Source: Thermosporothrix hazakensis (GTDB taxonomy: Bacteria > Chloroflexota > Ktedonobacteria > Ktedonobacterales > Ktedonobacteraceae). From it: a DNA stretch of 64,000 nt. The notes under the pieces were generated by a model, which was not told the DNA's origin, did no database searches, and was given only the letters and a program-made list of their open reading frames with translations. The stretch covers positions 99,706 through 163,705 of the forward strand of contig NZ_QKUF01000014.1 in the NCBI RefSeq assembly GCF_003253565.1. Reading direction: 5' to 3'. The position numbers and the translations under genes are program-made. Each line of letters opens with the position of its first letter. The first letter of the stretch is position 1. This document shows, one piece after another, positions 7,814 through 16,053 of this stretch.

Positions 7814-9835
7814 TTATTCCTGGCGCCCGATGTATTCCTTGACTTTTTCAGCGGCCTCTCGCGTCATTCCTTCTAGGGCTGCCAGCTCTTCAACACTGGC
7901 GTTACCGATCGCCTTCAGCGAGCCGAAGTGACGCATCAGCGCCTTTTTACGTTTTGGGCCGATGCCGGGTATCTCATCGAGCTGAGACTTAAAGGTTCGC
8001 TCCGAGCGCACTTTGCGATGGTAGGTGATGCCGAAGCGGTGCGCTTCATCGCGAATGCGTTGCAACAGATACAGCGCCTGTGAGGTGCCGGGAAGCAGGA
8101 TCGGCTCGGTGGCCCCGGGCACAAAGATAGCCTCATTTGTCGCCAGTTTGGTATGTGAACCCTCTTCCTTTGCCAGCCCGATAAGCGGAATGTCAAGGTG
8201 AAGCTCCTGGAGCACTTCCATCGCCGCATGTAGCTGTGGCTTACCGCCATCGATGATGATGAGGTCCGGCAGGCTCCAATCATGCTCAAAGTGCTGCTCA
8301 TCTTCGGTTGCGGGAGCGATGTCGCCGTTTACTGGAACCGCAGGGTTTTCCAGTGTTGTGTTCTCTATCATTGTATGATCGGCTTTTTCTTTCGCAACCT
8401 TACGGAAGCGGCGACGCAATACCTCCTGATGGCTGGCGACATCATTTGCGCCCTCAACGGTCTTGATTTTAAAGCGGCGATATTCGCTGTTCTTCGGCTT
8501 GCCGCCCTCAAAGACAACCATCGCCCCGACCGAGTTGGTGCCCTGGGTATTGGAGATATCGTAGCATTCAATGCGCTGTGGCGGGCTGACCAGATTCAGC
8601 GCTTCCTGCAATTCGTCCAGAGCAAGCTGTGTTTTCTGGCTATCGGTCAGCCATTTGATCCGCTGCTGTTCCAGCACTTCCTGTGCGTTGCGCCTGACCA
8701 TCTCGATCAGGCGGACCTTGTCTCCACGTTTGGGGACAGTCAGGGTAACGCTGGTGCTTCTGGAGGTGGCGTTGCTGCTTTTGCGCCGCTCTTTGAGCCA
8801 GTTCTGAAGCACCTCGCGGTCATCCGGCTCTGCTTCGAGGATGATTTCAGAGGGAATGTGTGGTGACGTTTCGTAGAATTGTTGCAGGAACGAGGAGAGT
8901 ATTTCACCCTCGCTGCTGTCGCGGGTTCCCTGAAGAATAAAGGATTCGCGCCCTATGAGCTTACCGCTGCGGAAGAAGAAGACCTGCGCACAGGTTTCAT
9001 CATCCCCGCGGGCCAGAGCGATCACGTCCTGATCTTCCTGTCCTTCCGTGTTAATGATGCGCTGTTTCTCCAGCACGCGTTCAACGGCCTTGATGCGATC
9101 GCGGATGCGGGCGGCCTCCTCGAAATTAAGGTTTTCGGCGGCGGTCTCCATCTGGTGTTGCAGATCTTTCAGGATCTCATCATGCTTGCCCTCAAGGAAA
9201 AGAATCACCTGCTGAATCACCGCGTCGTATTCCTCTCGGGTACAATAGGCCACACAGGGAGCCAGACAGCGGTGAATATAGTATTGGGTGCAAGGACGCG
9301 TGAGAAGCTTCTGTTTCCAGCCGGCGGGCACTTCGCCTTCGCGCGGGGGAGCCCAGTTGCTGCCATCATAGCGGCAGGTGCGGAAAGCAAAAAGTTTATT
9401 GAGCAGATCTAATGTGGCATCGACCGCGCCCGAATTGGTATAGGGTCCAAAATAGCGGTTCCCATCACGCTGGTAGCTGCGGACGCGATAGACACGCGGA
9501 AAATCTTCGGTGAGCGAGATTTTGATATAAGGATAGTTCTTGTCATCGCGAAGCAGCACATTATATTTCGGGCGATACTGCTTGATATAGTTGCTCTCCA
9601 GTACCAGCGCTTCGACCTCGTTTTCAACTACCAGAAACTCGATGTCGTCAACACGAGCGACCATGCTTTGATTCTTGGGGCTCAGGTCGGCGGAAGGCTG
9701 GAAGTAGGAGCGCACGCGATTATGCAGCGAGATCGCTTTACCAACGTAGATAATCTTGCCCTCTGCATCCTTCATCAGGTAGATACCGGGCTTGTGTGGG
9801 AGTGAGTTCAGGACGGATTGTATCTTTTCATTCAT
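7814..9835 (-). CDS. uvrC: UvrABC excision nuclease subunit C
   Basis: A 673-residue UvrC, which makes the two incisions around bulky DNA lesions after UvrA/UvrB loading. Parts in order: GIY-YIG nuclease domain (GIY at 17-19, YVG at 30-32) for the 3' cut; a Cys-rich region (RTCRYDGSN, PCTQYYIHRCLAPC); the UvrB-binding UVR motif (LNFEEAARIRDRIKAVE); the RNase H-like nuclease domain for the 5' cut; and a C-terminal tandem helix-hairpin-helix (IPGIGPKRKKALMRHFGS). Length is slightly above the usual 600 or so because of an inserted stretch around residues 480-515. It is transcribed alone, away from uvrA and uvrB. Confidence 0.97.
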   Translation of the reverse strand: MNEKIQSVLNSLPHKPGIYLMKDAEGKIIYVGKAISLHNRVRSYFQPSADLSPKNQSMVARVDDIEFLVVENEVEALVLESNYIKQYRPKYNVLLRDDKNYPYIKISLTEDFPRVYRVRSYQRDGNRYFGPYTNSGAVDATLDLLNKLFAFRTCRYDGSNWAPPREGEVPAGWKQKLLTRPCTQYYIHRCLAPCVAYCTREEYDAVIQQVILFLEGKHDEILKDLQHQMETAAENLNFEEAARIRDRIKAVERVLEKQRIINTEGQEDQDVIALARGDDETCAQVFFFRSGKLIGRESFILQGTRDSSEGEILSSFLQQFYETSPHIPSEIILEAEPDDREVLQNWLKERRKSSNATSRSTSVTLTVPKRGDKVRLIEMVRRNAQEVLEQQRIKWLTDSQKTQLALDELQEALNLVSPPQRIECYDISNTQGTNSVGAMVVFEGGKPKNSEYRRFKIKTVEGANDVASHQEVLRRRFRKVAKEKADHTMIENTTLENPAVPVNGDIAPATEDEQHFEHDWSLPDLIIIDGGKPQLHAAMEVLQELHLDIPLIGLAKEEGSHTKLATNEAIFVPGATEPILLPGTSQALYLLQRIRDEAHRFGITYHRKVRSERTFKSQLDEIPGIGPKRKKALMRHFGSLKAIGNASVEELAALEGMTREAAEKVKEYIGRQE

Positions 9836-9903
9836 TGCGTTTCTGCAACATCCTCATCATCAAGGCTAACCAGGCGGAAAATCTGTTCGTACGTCCCCCA
9901 TTA

Positions 9904-9947
9904 TACTACAAAGCTACTACAAAGCTACTACAAAGCAGCTACAAAGG
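9904..9947. repeat. Tandem 11-bp repeat, three exact copies and one degenerate
   Basis: TACTACAAAGC is repeated at 9904, 9915 and 9926, followed by AGCTACAAAGG at 9937. The set lies about 70 bp upstream of the uvrC start. It may be a slippage product or a binding array. Confidence 0.85.
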
Positions 9948-10011
9948 GGTCAGCCTCCGCGTTTGGTCTCTGGAGAATCGGAAACGCGGGGATCAGGAAG
10001 GGGGCCGGTAC

Positions 10012-10051
10012 TGAGACAGTTTTGCGACAATTATGCGATACCTGTGCGACA
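10012..10051. promoter_or_regulatory. Four TGCGACA-like boxes in exact 11-bp phase
   Basis: TGAGACA at 10012, TGCGACA at 10023, TGCGATA at 10034 and TGCGACA at 10045 are spaced by exactly 11 bp while the four bases between them differ. That pattern suggests a cooperative regulator binding on one face of the helix. OmpR/PhoB-type boxes use this period. The nearest gene to the right is the ABC permease. Confidence 0.55.
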
Positions 10052-10182
10052 GCTCTACAGTATCGTTTCTGACTAGATTGATTGAGTGATTGAAGGCTAT
10101 ACGCTGAACGTGTGTATCAAGGCTTTTGTATGTATGATTTTCTGAAAAACACATGGCATGGACGAATTGAGGAGTACTGAGT

Positions 10183-11094
10183 ATGGAGGTGTCAAACGTA
10201 CAGGGGCACATGGCGATAGGTATGTTCCCGAGCTTCCCCGGGCTGGTTCGGGGCGAAATAACGAAGCTCATGCGGCATCCGCTGACCTGGGTGGCCGGCC
10301 TGCTTTCGCTCTGTGGGCTGGTAGGTGTGAATCTGCTGATTCTGCTTACGGATATAGGGAATGATGCCAGGAGCCCGCTCAAAGATCCTGTTGGCTTCTG
10401 GACGAACCAGTTTGAGGGGCTGATGTTTGTGCGGGTGTGTGGTGGGCTCTTCCTGATCATGATAACGGCCTACTTGATCGGGATGGAATATCACTTCGGT
10501 ACGATCCGTGTGGTGCTTGGTCGCGGTGTAGGGAAACTACAGCTTCTGTTCGCGAAACTGACTGCCCTCTTGATTATGGCGCTTGGCATGCTGGTTATCA
10601 GCGTCCTGGTCTATGCTCTGGGTTCAGTCGTGAACGCCTTGATTCTGGCCGGGAATCTGAACAGCCTGAGCGCGTTGAAAGGCGAGAACTGGAAATTTGC
10701 CAGCTATTTTCTCTCCTCGGCGCTGATTAGCCACGTAGTGACCATTATAATGGCTGCGGCAATGGCGGTCCTCGGGCGCTCGCTGGCATTCGGGATGACA
10801 GCGGCACTCTGCTGGTTTGCCGTCGATAACATGGCAACAATCATGCTCTACCTTGTGGCAAGCTTTACCCACAACGACATCTTCCTGAAGATTCAGACGT
10901 ATCTGCTCGGGCCTGATCTGAACGCGCTGGTTTCTGCCTGGGCCGGTCAGGAGCACGTGCGTCTGGCGATGTTTACACCGATTGTCAACGGGAGCTACTC
11001 GTCTACACAGTTCTTGCTTGTAATCGCGGGCTATACGGTTGCCTTGCTGGCTATTGCCGTCTTCTTCATGGCCAGACGTGATGTGAAAGAATAA
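10183..11094 (+). CDS. ABC-2 type transporter permease subunit
   Basis: A 303-residue integral membrane protein with about six hydrophobic segments (near residues 35-56, 85-102, 120-150, 172-195, 200-222 and 275-297). The layout is that of ABC-2 permeases: a cytoplasmic start with EITKLMRHP, a YLIGMEYHFGTIR segment after the second span, and a final span ending in ARRDVKE. Such proteins pair with an ATP-binding subunit for drug or lipid export. No ATPase gene is adjacent, so the partner must be encoded elsewhere. A GAGGAG lies ahead of the ATG. The gene ends in a strong terminator. Confidence 0.85.
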   Translation: MEVSNVQGHMAIGMFPSFPGLVRGEITKLMRHPLTWVAGLLSLCGLVGVNLLILLTDIGNDARSPLKDPVGFWTNQFEGLMFVRVCGGLFLIMITAYLIGMEYHFGTIRVVLGRGVGKLQLLFAKLTALLIMALGMLVISVLVYALGSVVNALILAGNLNSLSALKGENWKFASYFLSSALISHVVTIIMAAAMAVLGRSLAFGMTAALCWFAVDNMATIMLYLVASFTHNDIFLKIQTYLLGPDLNALVSAWAGQEHVRLAMFTPIVNGSYSSTQFLLVIAGYTVALLAIAVFFMARRDVKE

Positions 11095-11121
11095 CCCTTT
11101 TTTTACCTCTGCCCATTGTTG

Positions 11122-11157
11122 AGGGGGACGATGTTTCGGGCATCGTCTCCCTTTTTT
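11122..11157 (+). terminator. Intrinsic terminator of the ABC permease gene
   Basis: GGGGGACGATG (11123-11133) pairs with CATCGTCTCCC (11141-11151) around a 7-nt loop, followed by TTTTTT. Confidence 0.92.
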
Positions 11158-11167
11158 ATGCGCTCGA

Positions 11168-11197
11168 TTGGGCAGAAAGGGCTTGTTGTAGTATACT
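11168..11197 (+). promoter_or_regulatory. Probable selB promoter
   Basis: TTGGGC at 11168-11173, an 18-bp spacer and TATACT at 11192-11197. It lies right after the preceding terminator and gives a leader of about 70 nt for selB. Confidence 0.5.
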
Positions 11198-11276
11198 GAA
11201 ACCGTCTGGGATTATCCTTGATCCATCGAGAAACAAGACTTCTGATAAGGGCTAAGGAAGCGTAGCAAGAGGAACT

Positions 11277-13274
11277 ATGAGTTGTATTGGTACTGCCGGG
11301 CATATTGACCACGGAAAGTCGACGCTGGTGCAGGCGCTCACCGGAATTGATCCTGACCGATTGGCAGAGGAAAAAGCGCGTGGCATGACCATTGATCTGG
11401 GCTTTGCCTGGTTGACGTTGCCAGGCGGGCGTGAGGTCAGTATTGTGGATGTACCCGGTCACGAGAGCTTTATAAAGAATATGTTAGCAGGAACAGGCGG
11501 CATTGATGCGGCGCTGCTGGTTGTTGCCGCTGACGAAGGGATTATGCCGCAAACGCGGGAGCATCTGGCAATTCTCGACCTGCTGCGGGTTCCCCGTGGT
11601 GTCGTGGCTTTGACAAAGGCCGACCTTGTGGATGAGGAATGGCTGGAACTGGTGCGTGAGGAAGTGAGCGCGCAACTTCGGCCTACCACGCTGGCTCAGG
11701 CCCCGATCCTCCCTGTTTCTTCCTATACGCGAGAGGGGTTGCCGGAACTTCTGAGCACACTTGACCGTATATTGTCAGAAGAGGAAGTGCGGCAGGATAT
11801 TGCCCGCCCACGCCTGTTTGTTGACCGTGTCTTTACGCTCACCGGCTTTGGCACGGTTGTGACCGGGACGCTTCTTGATGGGACACTCCGCGTTGGACAG
11901 GAGGTGGAGATCCTGCCTGCTGGCTTACGTACACGTATTCGAGGCATGCAGACGCATAAGCAGGCTGTCGAGGTGGCTCGTCCGGGGAGCCGGGTCGCGC
12001 TCAATCTGGCGAACATTGCTCGTAGCGATGTCAGGCGTGGAGATGTTGTGGCCCTGCCGGGGCAGTTGCGTCCGGTCCAGCTCTTTGATGCGCGGATACG
12101 CTTGTTGCCCGATGCACCTCGTCCGCTAACGCATAATACAGAGGTAGAGGTGTTCAGCGGCTCCCAGGAGATTCCGGCGAAGGTGCGCCTGCTAGATGTG
12201 GAGACGTTGCAGCCGGGAGCGAGTGCCTGGGCGCAGTTTCGCCTCAGCCGTCCGGCGGTACTGGTGCGACGGGACCCGTTCGTCCTGCGTATCCCTTCGC
12301 CAAGCATGACTATTGGCGGCGGGGAGGTAGTAGACACACGGCCCCGGTATCATCGACGCTTTCAGGCTTCGGTGCTTGAGACGCTGGAACAGATGCTTCA
12401 TGGCACGCCGGAAGATCTGGTGCTGGCTGCTCTGGAAACCCGCCGGGTCGGAGCGAAAAAGGGCGCCTCTGCGTCGGGTGGAAAAGGATATGAGCTGAGA
12501 GATCTGGCCCGACAGTGTAATCTTGCAGAAGATGTGACACAACAGATATGTGACACGTTGTTATCTGAAAGAAGAGTGCGTAAAATAGGCAATTTCTGGG
12601 TCGCGCAGACGGTCTGGGAAGCCCTGGTTGAGGAGAGCGTCCGTCTGGTGAGTGATTTCCACAGGCGCTATCCGTTGAGAAGCGGACTCTCCAAAGAGGA
12701 GTGGCGTACTCGCCTGCATCTGACGCCCCGTCTTGCTGCCGATGTATTTGCGACGTTACAGAGAGAAGGCGTGCTGGAACAGGGAGAGATACCGGGCACA
12801 GGGGGCCTATCGGAGACGCGGGGAGCGGGCACGGTCCATCTTCCGGGCTATGCACCGCAGTATACAGAACAACAGAAGAAGCAGGTGGTACAATTATTGG
12901 AGAGGTTCCGGGCCAGTCCGTTTACGCCGCCAACGCGTGCCGAGGCCGAGAAGATTGCAGAGGCGGAGGTGGTCACGGCCCTGATAGAGCAGGGAGTGCT
13001 TGTCAAGATTGGTGACGGCCTGCTCTTTTTGCGTGAAACCTATGAGGAAATGCTGCGCAAAGTGCTGACCTATCTGTATCAGCATGGTACGATGACGGTT
13101 GCCGAGGCGCGGGACCTCCTGGGAACGACACGAAAATATATTTTGCCTGTGTTAGAACATATGGATATATTGCGTATTACAAGGCGTAACGGGGATGAGC
13201 GCGTTCCGGGACCGAATGCAGCCCTGCTTGTGCCAGATCAGAGTGAGTTTCTGGAGCGTAAGGAAGAGAAATAA
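11277..13274 (+). CDS. selB: Selenocysteine-specific translation elongation factor SelB
   Basis: A 665-residue SelB, which delivers Sec-tRNA to the ribosome at UGA codons by binding a SECIS hairpin. The G domain shows GHIDHGKST (8-16), DVPGH (58-62) and TKAD (113-116). EF-Tu-like domains 2 and 3 follow, with SelB-type VTGTLLDGTL and a conserved IGGGEVVD segment. The C-terminal 300 residues form the winged-helix mRNA-binding part (LRDLARQCNL, TVAEARDLLGTTRKYILPVLEH). The start is set by GAGGAACT before the ATG. selA, selD, selC and any evident selenoprotein gene are absent from this window, so the rest of the pathway must lie elsewhere. Confidence 0.96.
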   Translation: MSCIGTAGHIDHGKSTLVQALTGIDPDRLAEEKARGMTIDLGFAWLTLPGGREVSIVDVPGHESFIKNMLAGTGGIDAALLVVAADEGIMPQTREHLAILDLLRVPRGVVALTKADLVDEEWLELVREEVSAQLRPTTLAQAPILPVSSYTREGLPELLSTLDRILSEEEVRQDIARPRLFVDRVFTLTGFGTVVTGTLLDGTLRVGQEVEILPAGLRTRIRGMQTHKQAVEVARPGSRVALNLANIARSDVRRGDVVALPGQLRPVQLFDARIRLLPDAPRPLTHNTEVEVFSGSQEIPAKVRLLDVETLQPGASAWAQFRLSRPAVLVRRDPFVLRIPSPSMTIGGGEVVDTRPRYHRRFQASVLETLEQMLHGTPEDLVLAALETRRVGAKKGASASGGKGYELRDLARQCNLAEDVTQQICDTLLSERRVRKIGNFWVAQTVWEALVEESVRLVSDFHRRYPLRSGLSKEEWRTRLHLTPRLAADVFATLQREGVLEQGEIPGTGGLSETRGAGTVHLPGYAPQYTEQQKKQVVQLLERFRASPFTPPTRAEAEKIAEAEVVTALIEQGVLVKIGDGLLFLRETYEEMLRKVLTYLYQHGTMTVAEARDLLGTTRKYILPVLEHMDILRITRRNGDERVPGPNAALLVPDQSEFLERKEEK

Positions 13275-13644
13275 TCGAGCGGTAATAGCTGAAGTTGATT
13301 GGCGCTGGCATACAGTTGTAAACTCCTACTTTTGTGTAGAATGTTCCATTCTGTCGCAGAATAGGTTAAAATAAGTGACGCAATGCATTTTTTCCCGGCC
13401 GGGCCGGAGGCTCTGATCTGTAGTCAGCTTATCGTATCACCGATCAGAGAAAGCACTTACGCCTTTTCGTCGATAAGGTAGCAATAATCTGTATCCTGAA
13501 TTGTTGGTGGAGTGTGGTGTGTGTGGAAGGCGCATCGGAAGAAGGTGCGATCAGGCATCATTCTGTAGAACGCTTCTGAGAAAGAGAGTTGCCTGATTTC
13601 GGAAAATAGGCAACCGATATCTTGCCTGTACAGTGCGGAGAACT
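13275..13644. other. Spacer with several inverted repeats ahead of the PASTA kinase
   Basis: No gene seen. Three features stand out. AGAAT-ATTCT-AGAAT at 13338-13362 with 5-nt gaps can form either of two exclusive hairpins. CTCTGATC (13411-13418) pairs with GATCAGAG (13442-13449). GTTGCCT (13588-13594) pairs with AGGCAAC (13608-13614) just before the kinase gene. Confidence 0.55.
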
Positions 13645-15528
13645 ATGCAAATCGAAGTTTTGGCTGAGCGATACCAACTACTCGAACCAATAGGGCGGGG
13701 CGGCATGGCGACCATTTACCGTGGGCGTGATATGCATATGGAACGCGATGTCGCTATTAAAGTGCTGCGCGATGTTTATAGTACCGATCCGAAGTTTGTT
13801 ACCCGCTTCCAGCGCGAGGCGAAAGCGGCTTCATCTCTCCAGCATCGCAACATCGTACAGGTCTATGACTACGGCCAGAGCGACGGTAATTATTTTATTG
13901 TCATGGAGCTGGTCGAAGGGACTGACCTGCGCCGCTATCTGCGGACTCGGGGGGTACTGGCTGTCGATCGGGCGATTATTATTGCTCATGATGTGGCACT
14001 TGGTCTGGGCGCTGCTCATCGACGGCAGATCGTGCACCGCGACGTCAAACCGCAGAATATTCTGGTTGGGCGTGATGGTTCGATCAAGTTAACCGATTTT
14101 GGTATTGCCAGTGTCTATAAAGATATTAATGCCGAGCGTCTGACAACCACGGGGATGACACTTGGTACGGTGCAGTATTATGCGCCGGAACAGGCACAGG
14201 GGGAAATCGTCAGCCCTGCCGCTGATGTGTATGCGCTGGGAATCGTCATGTATGAGATGCTGACCGGGCGCACACCATTTGAGGGTGACACACCTGTTGC
14301 CGTTGCAATGCAGCATATTCAGGACCCCCCCACGCCTCCCAGTCATTTCAATCCGGGCATTCCTCCGGCCCTTGAAGATATTATCTTACGCTGTCTGGAA
14401 AAACAGCCGGAGATGCGCTATCGAGATGGCAATATGCTTGCGCGAGCCCTCGAAGCGCTGGAACAGGGGGATGCCTCCCTGTTTCATCCGCTCCATAATA
14501 GTGGCCTGCTGGTCGCGACTGATAGTGCGACTGTCATTTCGCCTCCTGTCGCAGGAGGGCCTTCCGCTGGTGGTGTCTACCAACAGCCCTATCAACATCC
14601 GTCGAACCCGCAACATATGCTTCCTCCTCAAGGGGAGCCGGTAGATCCCGCCTACGCTCAGGCGCCGTTGATGGTTGGGTCGCAGTCAGGAACCTCTATG
14701 GACCCTACCGGGGCAACGCGTCCGTTTCAGCGCGATACCATGATGCAGTCAGATGCAGCTGCTGAGGTCCCACAGAAAGAATCCCGTGCTGCCGGTATTA
14801 TCACTGTTCTTATCTTACTTGCTGCTGTCGTCTTACTGGGATTCAGCGCCTTTCTGGCCGGTGAGCTTGGTCTGATTAAGCTGCCGTGGACGCAATCGGC
14901 AACGCCGACGGCTTCTCCGACGCAAGAACAGGTTCAGGTTCCCGATTTTCATGGGAAGAATTGGAGCGAGGCCGAAAAGCTGGCGAAAGAGAAGAAGCTG
15001 GTCATCAAGCCCGAGGATAATGTGAAAACGGGTGTAGTGATCGCGCAGTCCCCCGATCCGAATATGAACATTGCCGCCGGGGGAACGGTGACGCTGAAGT
15101 TCGGCCTGAAGGTGCCGAGTGGCATCACCAATGTCAACCTTGATATTGCGCGCCAGAAGTTGCGTGAGGCCGGTATTCCGCTTGATCGCATTCGTGAGCA
15201 GGATGCGGGCGTAAACGCGGCTCTGAGCGATGATACCGTTGTGCGTGTGGAGCCCGCGGAAGGATCCGAGCTGAAGGAAGGTGATACCGTGATCCTTTAT
15301 GTTGCCAACTACTCGAAGGTTGAGCCAACGCAGGAGCCGACCGCGGAGCCAACGGAGACGGCTACCCCATCGCCGACGCCATCACCAACGCCGACTTTGA
15401 CGCCATCACCAACACCGACCTTGACACCTTCGCCCACTCCAACGCCGACGGAGCTGCCAACTGCGATGCCGACGCTGCCTATAGGGGGCAAGACCGATCA
15501 GGGGAATCCGTCCCAGAACGGCCAATAA
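13645..15528 (+). CDS. PASTA-domain Ser/Thr protein kinase (PknB/PrkC type)
   Basis: A 627-residue transmembrane kinase (numbering from ATG 13645). The cytoplasmic kinase domain (10-270) has the glycine loop IGRGGMATIYRG, Lys39, HRDVKPQN (131-138) and DFG (151-153). A Pro/Gln-rich juxtamembrane linker follows, then one membrane span at about 383-406. Outside lie two PASTA domains (430-487 and 489-555) and a Thr/Pro tail of TPSPTPTL-like repeats. PASTA kinases of this type sense cell-wall fragments and control growth and division. GTG at 13633 is an alternative start, but GGAG precedes the ATG. The phosphatase partner is not adjacent; the FHA protein at 54 kb is a possible reader. Confidence 0.94.
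   Translation: MQIEVLAERYQLLEPIGRGGMATIYRGRDMHMERDVAIKVLRDVYSTDPKFVTRFQREAKAASSLQHRNIVQVYDYGQSDGNYFIVMELVEGTDLRRYLRTRGVLAVDRAIIIAHDVALGLGAAHRRQIVHRDVKPQNILVGRDGSIKLTDFGIASVYKDINAERLTTTGMTLGTVQYYAPEQAQGEIVSPAADVYALGIVMYEMLTGRTPFEGDTPVAVAMQHIQDPPTPPSHFNPGIPPALEDIILRCLEKQPEMRYRDGNMLARALEALEQGDASLFHPLHNSGLLVATDSATVISPPVAGGPSAGGVYQQPYQHPSNPQHMLPPQGEPVDPAYAQAPLMVGSQSGTSMDPTGATRPFQRDTMMQSDAAAEVPQKESRAAGIITVLILLAAVVLLGFSAFLAGELGLIKLPWTQSATPTASPTQEQVQVPDFHGKNWSEAEKLAKEKKLVIKPEDNVKTGVVIAQSPDPNMNIAAGGTVTLKFGLKVPSGITNVNLDIARQKLREAGIPLDRIREQDAGVNAALSDDTVVRVEPAEGSELKEGDTVILYVANYSKVEPTQEPTAEPTETATPSPTPSPTPTLTPSPTPTLTPSPTPTPTELPTAMPTLPIGGKTDQGNPSQNGQ
15366..15450. repeat. Degenerate coding repeat of the Thr/Pro tail
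   Basis: A roughly 24-bp unit (ACGCCATCACCAACGCCGAC and variants) recurs about three times and encodes TPSPTPTL. It lies inside the extracellular tail of the PASTA kinase and probably varies in copy number by slippage. Confidence 0.7.
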
Positions 15529-15537
15529 GCAAAAAGC

Positions 15538-15569
15538 AAGACCCGTCAGCAATGGCGGGTCTCTTTTTG
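15538..15569 (+). terminator. Intrinsic terminator of the PASTA kinase gene
   Basis: AGACCCG at 15539-15545 pairs with CGGGTCT at 15556-15562, followed by CTTTTTG. It starts ten bases after the stop codon. Confidence 0.88.
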
Positions 15570-16053
15570 TCTGGTGGGAACGCGCAGGGAGGGTTGAAGT
15601 GGCAAGCATCCCCTTTCGCACACTTGATTGCTCTTCCTGTATATATGAGTCTGACTATCACCTCCCTATCGTATTACCTTTAAATATAAAAGAAATTCAT
15701 TTCTACAGTACTGTAAGCTTTCTTCAAAGAGGCCGGAGAAATACAGGATTTCAGGCATGGATGCCTGCTTTCTGTGATATACTGGCAGTGTTGTATAGTG
15801 ATGCTACCTGACATGCTATACTGAATAGTAGAGTTATTCGCTGCACACTTTTCGTGCTGATCGATATCCGGTGCGAGAGTTCGCGATGCGGCACGTTTTC
15901 AAATGTTGTTTCCGTCACCTGACAGGGATTGCAGGTCTTTGCGCTGTCGATTTTCAGGCTCGCTGCAATATATGGTTTCTGGGGCCGGACGTTCAATGGT
16001 GAACAAGAGCAACAACCTCTTCCCTCACCTGTAGATCAAAGGACTATCTGCTT
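15570..16053. other. 484-bp spacer with a short palindrome
   Basis: No gene seen. CAGGCAT (15752-15758) and ATGCCTG (15761-15767) form a palindrome with a 2-bp centre, which could be an operator for the glycosyltransferase unit. I could not pick a promoter with confidence. Confidence 0.5.

Larger units (their letters stand above)
9836..10182. other. Divergent spacer with two sets of 11-bp phased repeats
   Basis: This 347-bp region separates uvrC (leftward) from the ABC permease (rightward). It has no gene. It contains two different direct-repeat sets, both with an 11-bp period, described separately. Confidence 0.7.

Noticed and set aside
9904..9947. Short repeats considered as a CRISPR array
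   Set aside because: The units are 11 bp and contiguous, with no spacers and no cas genes nearby.
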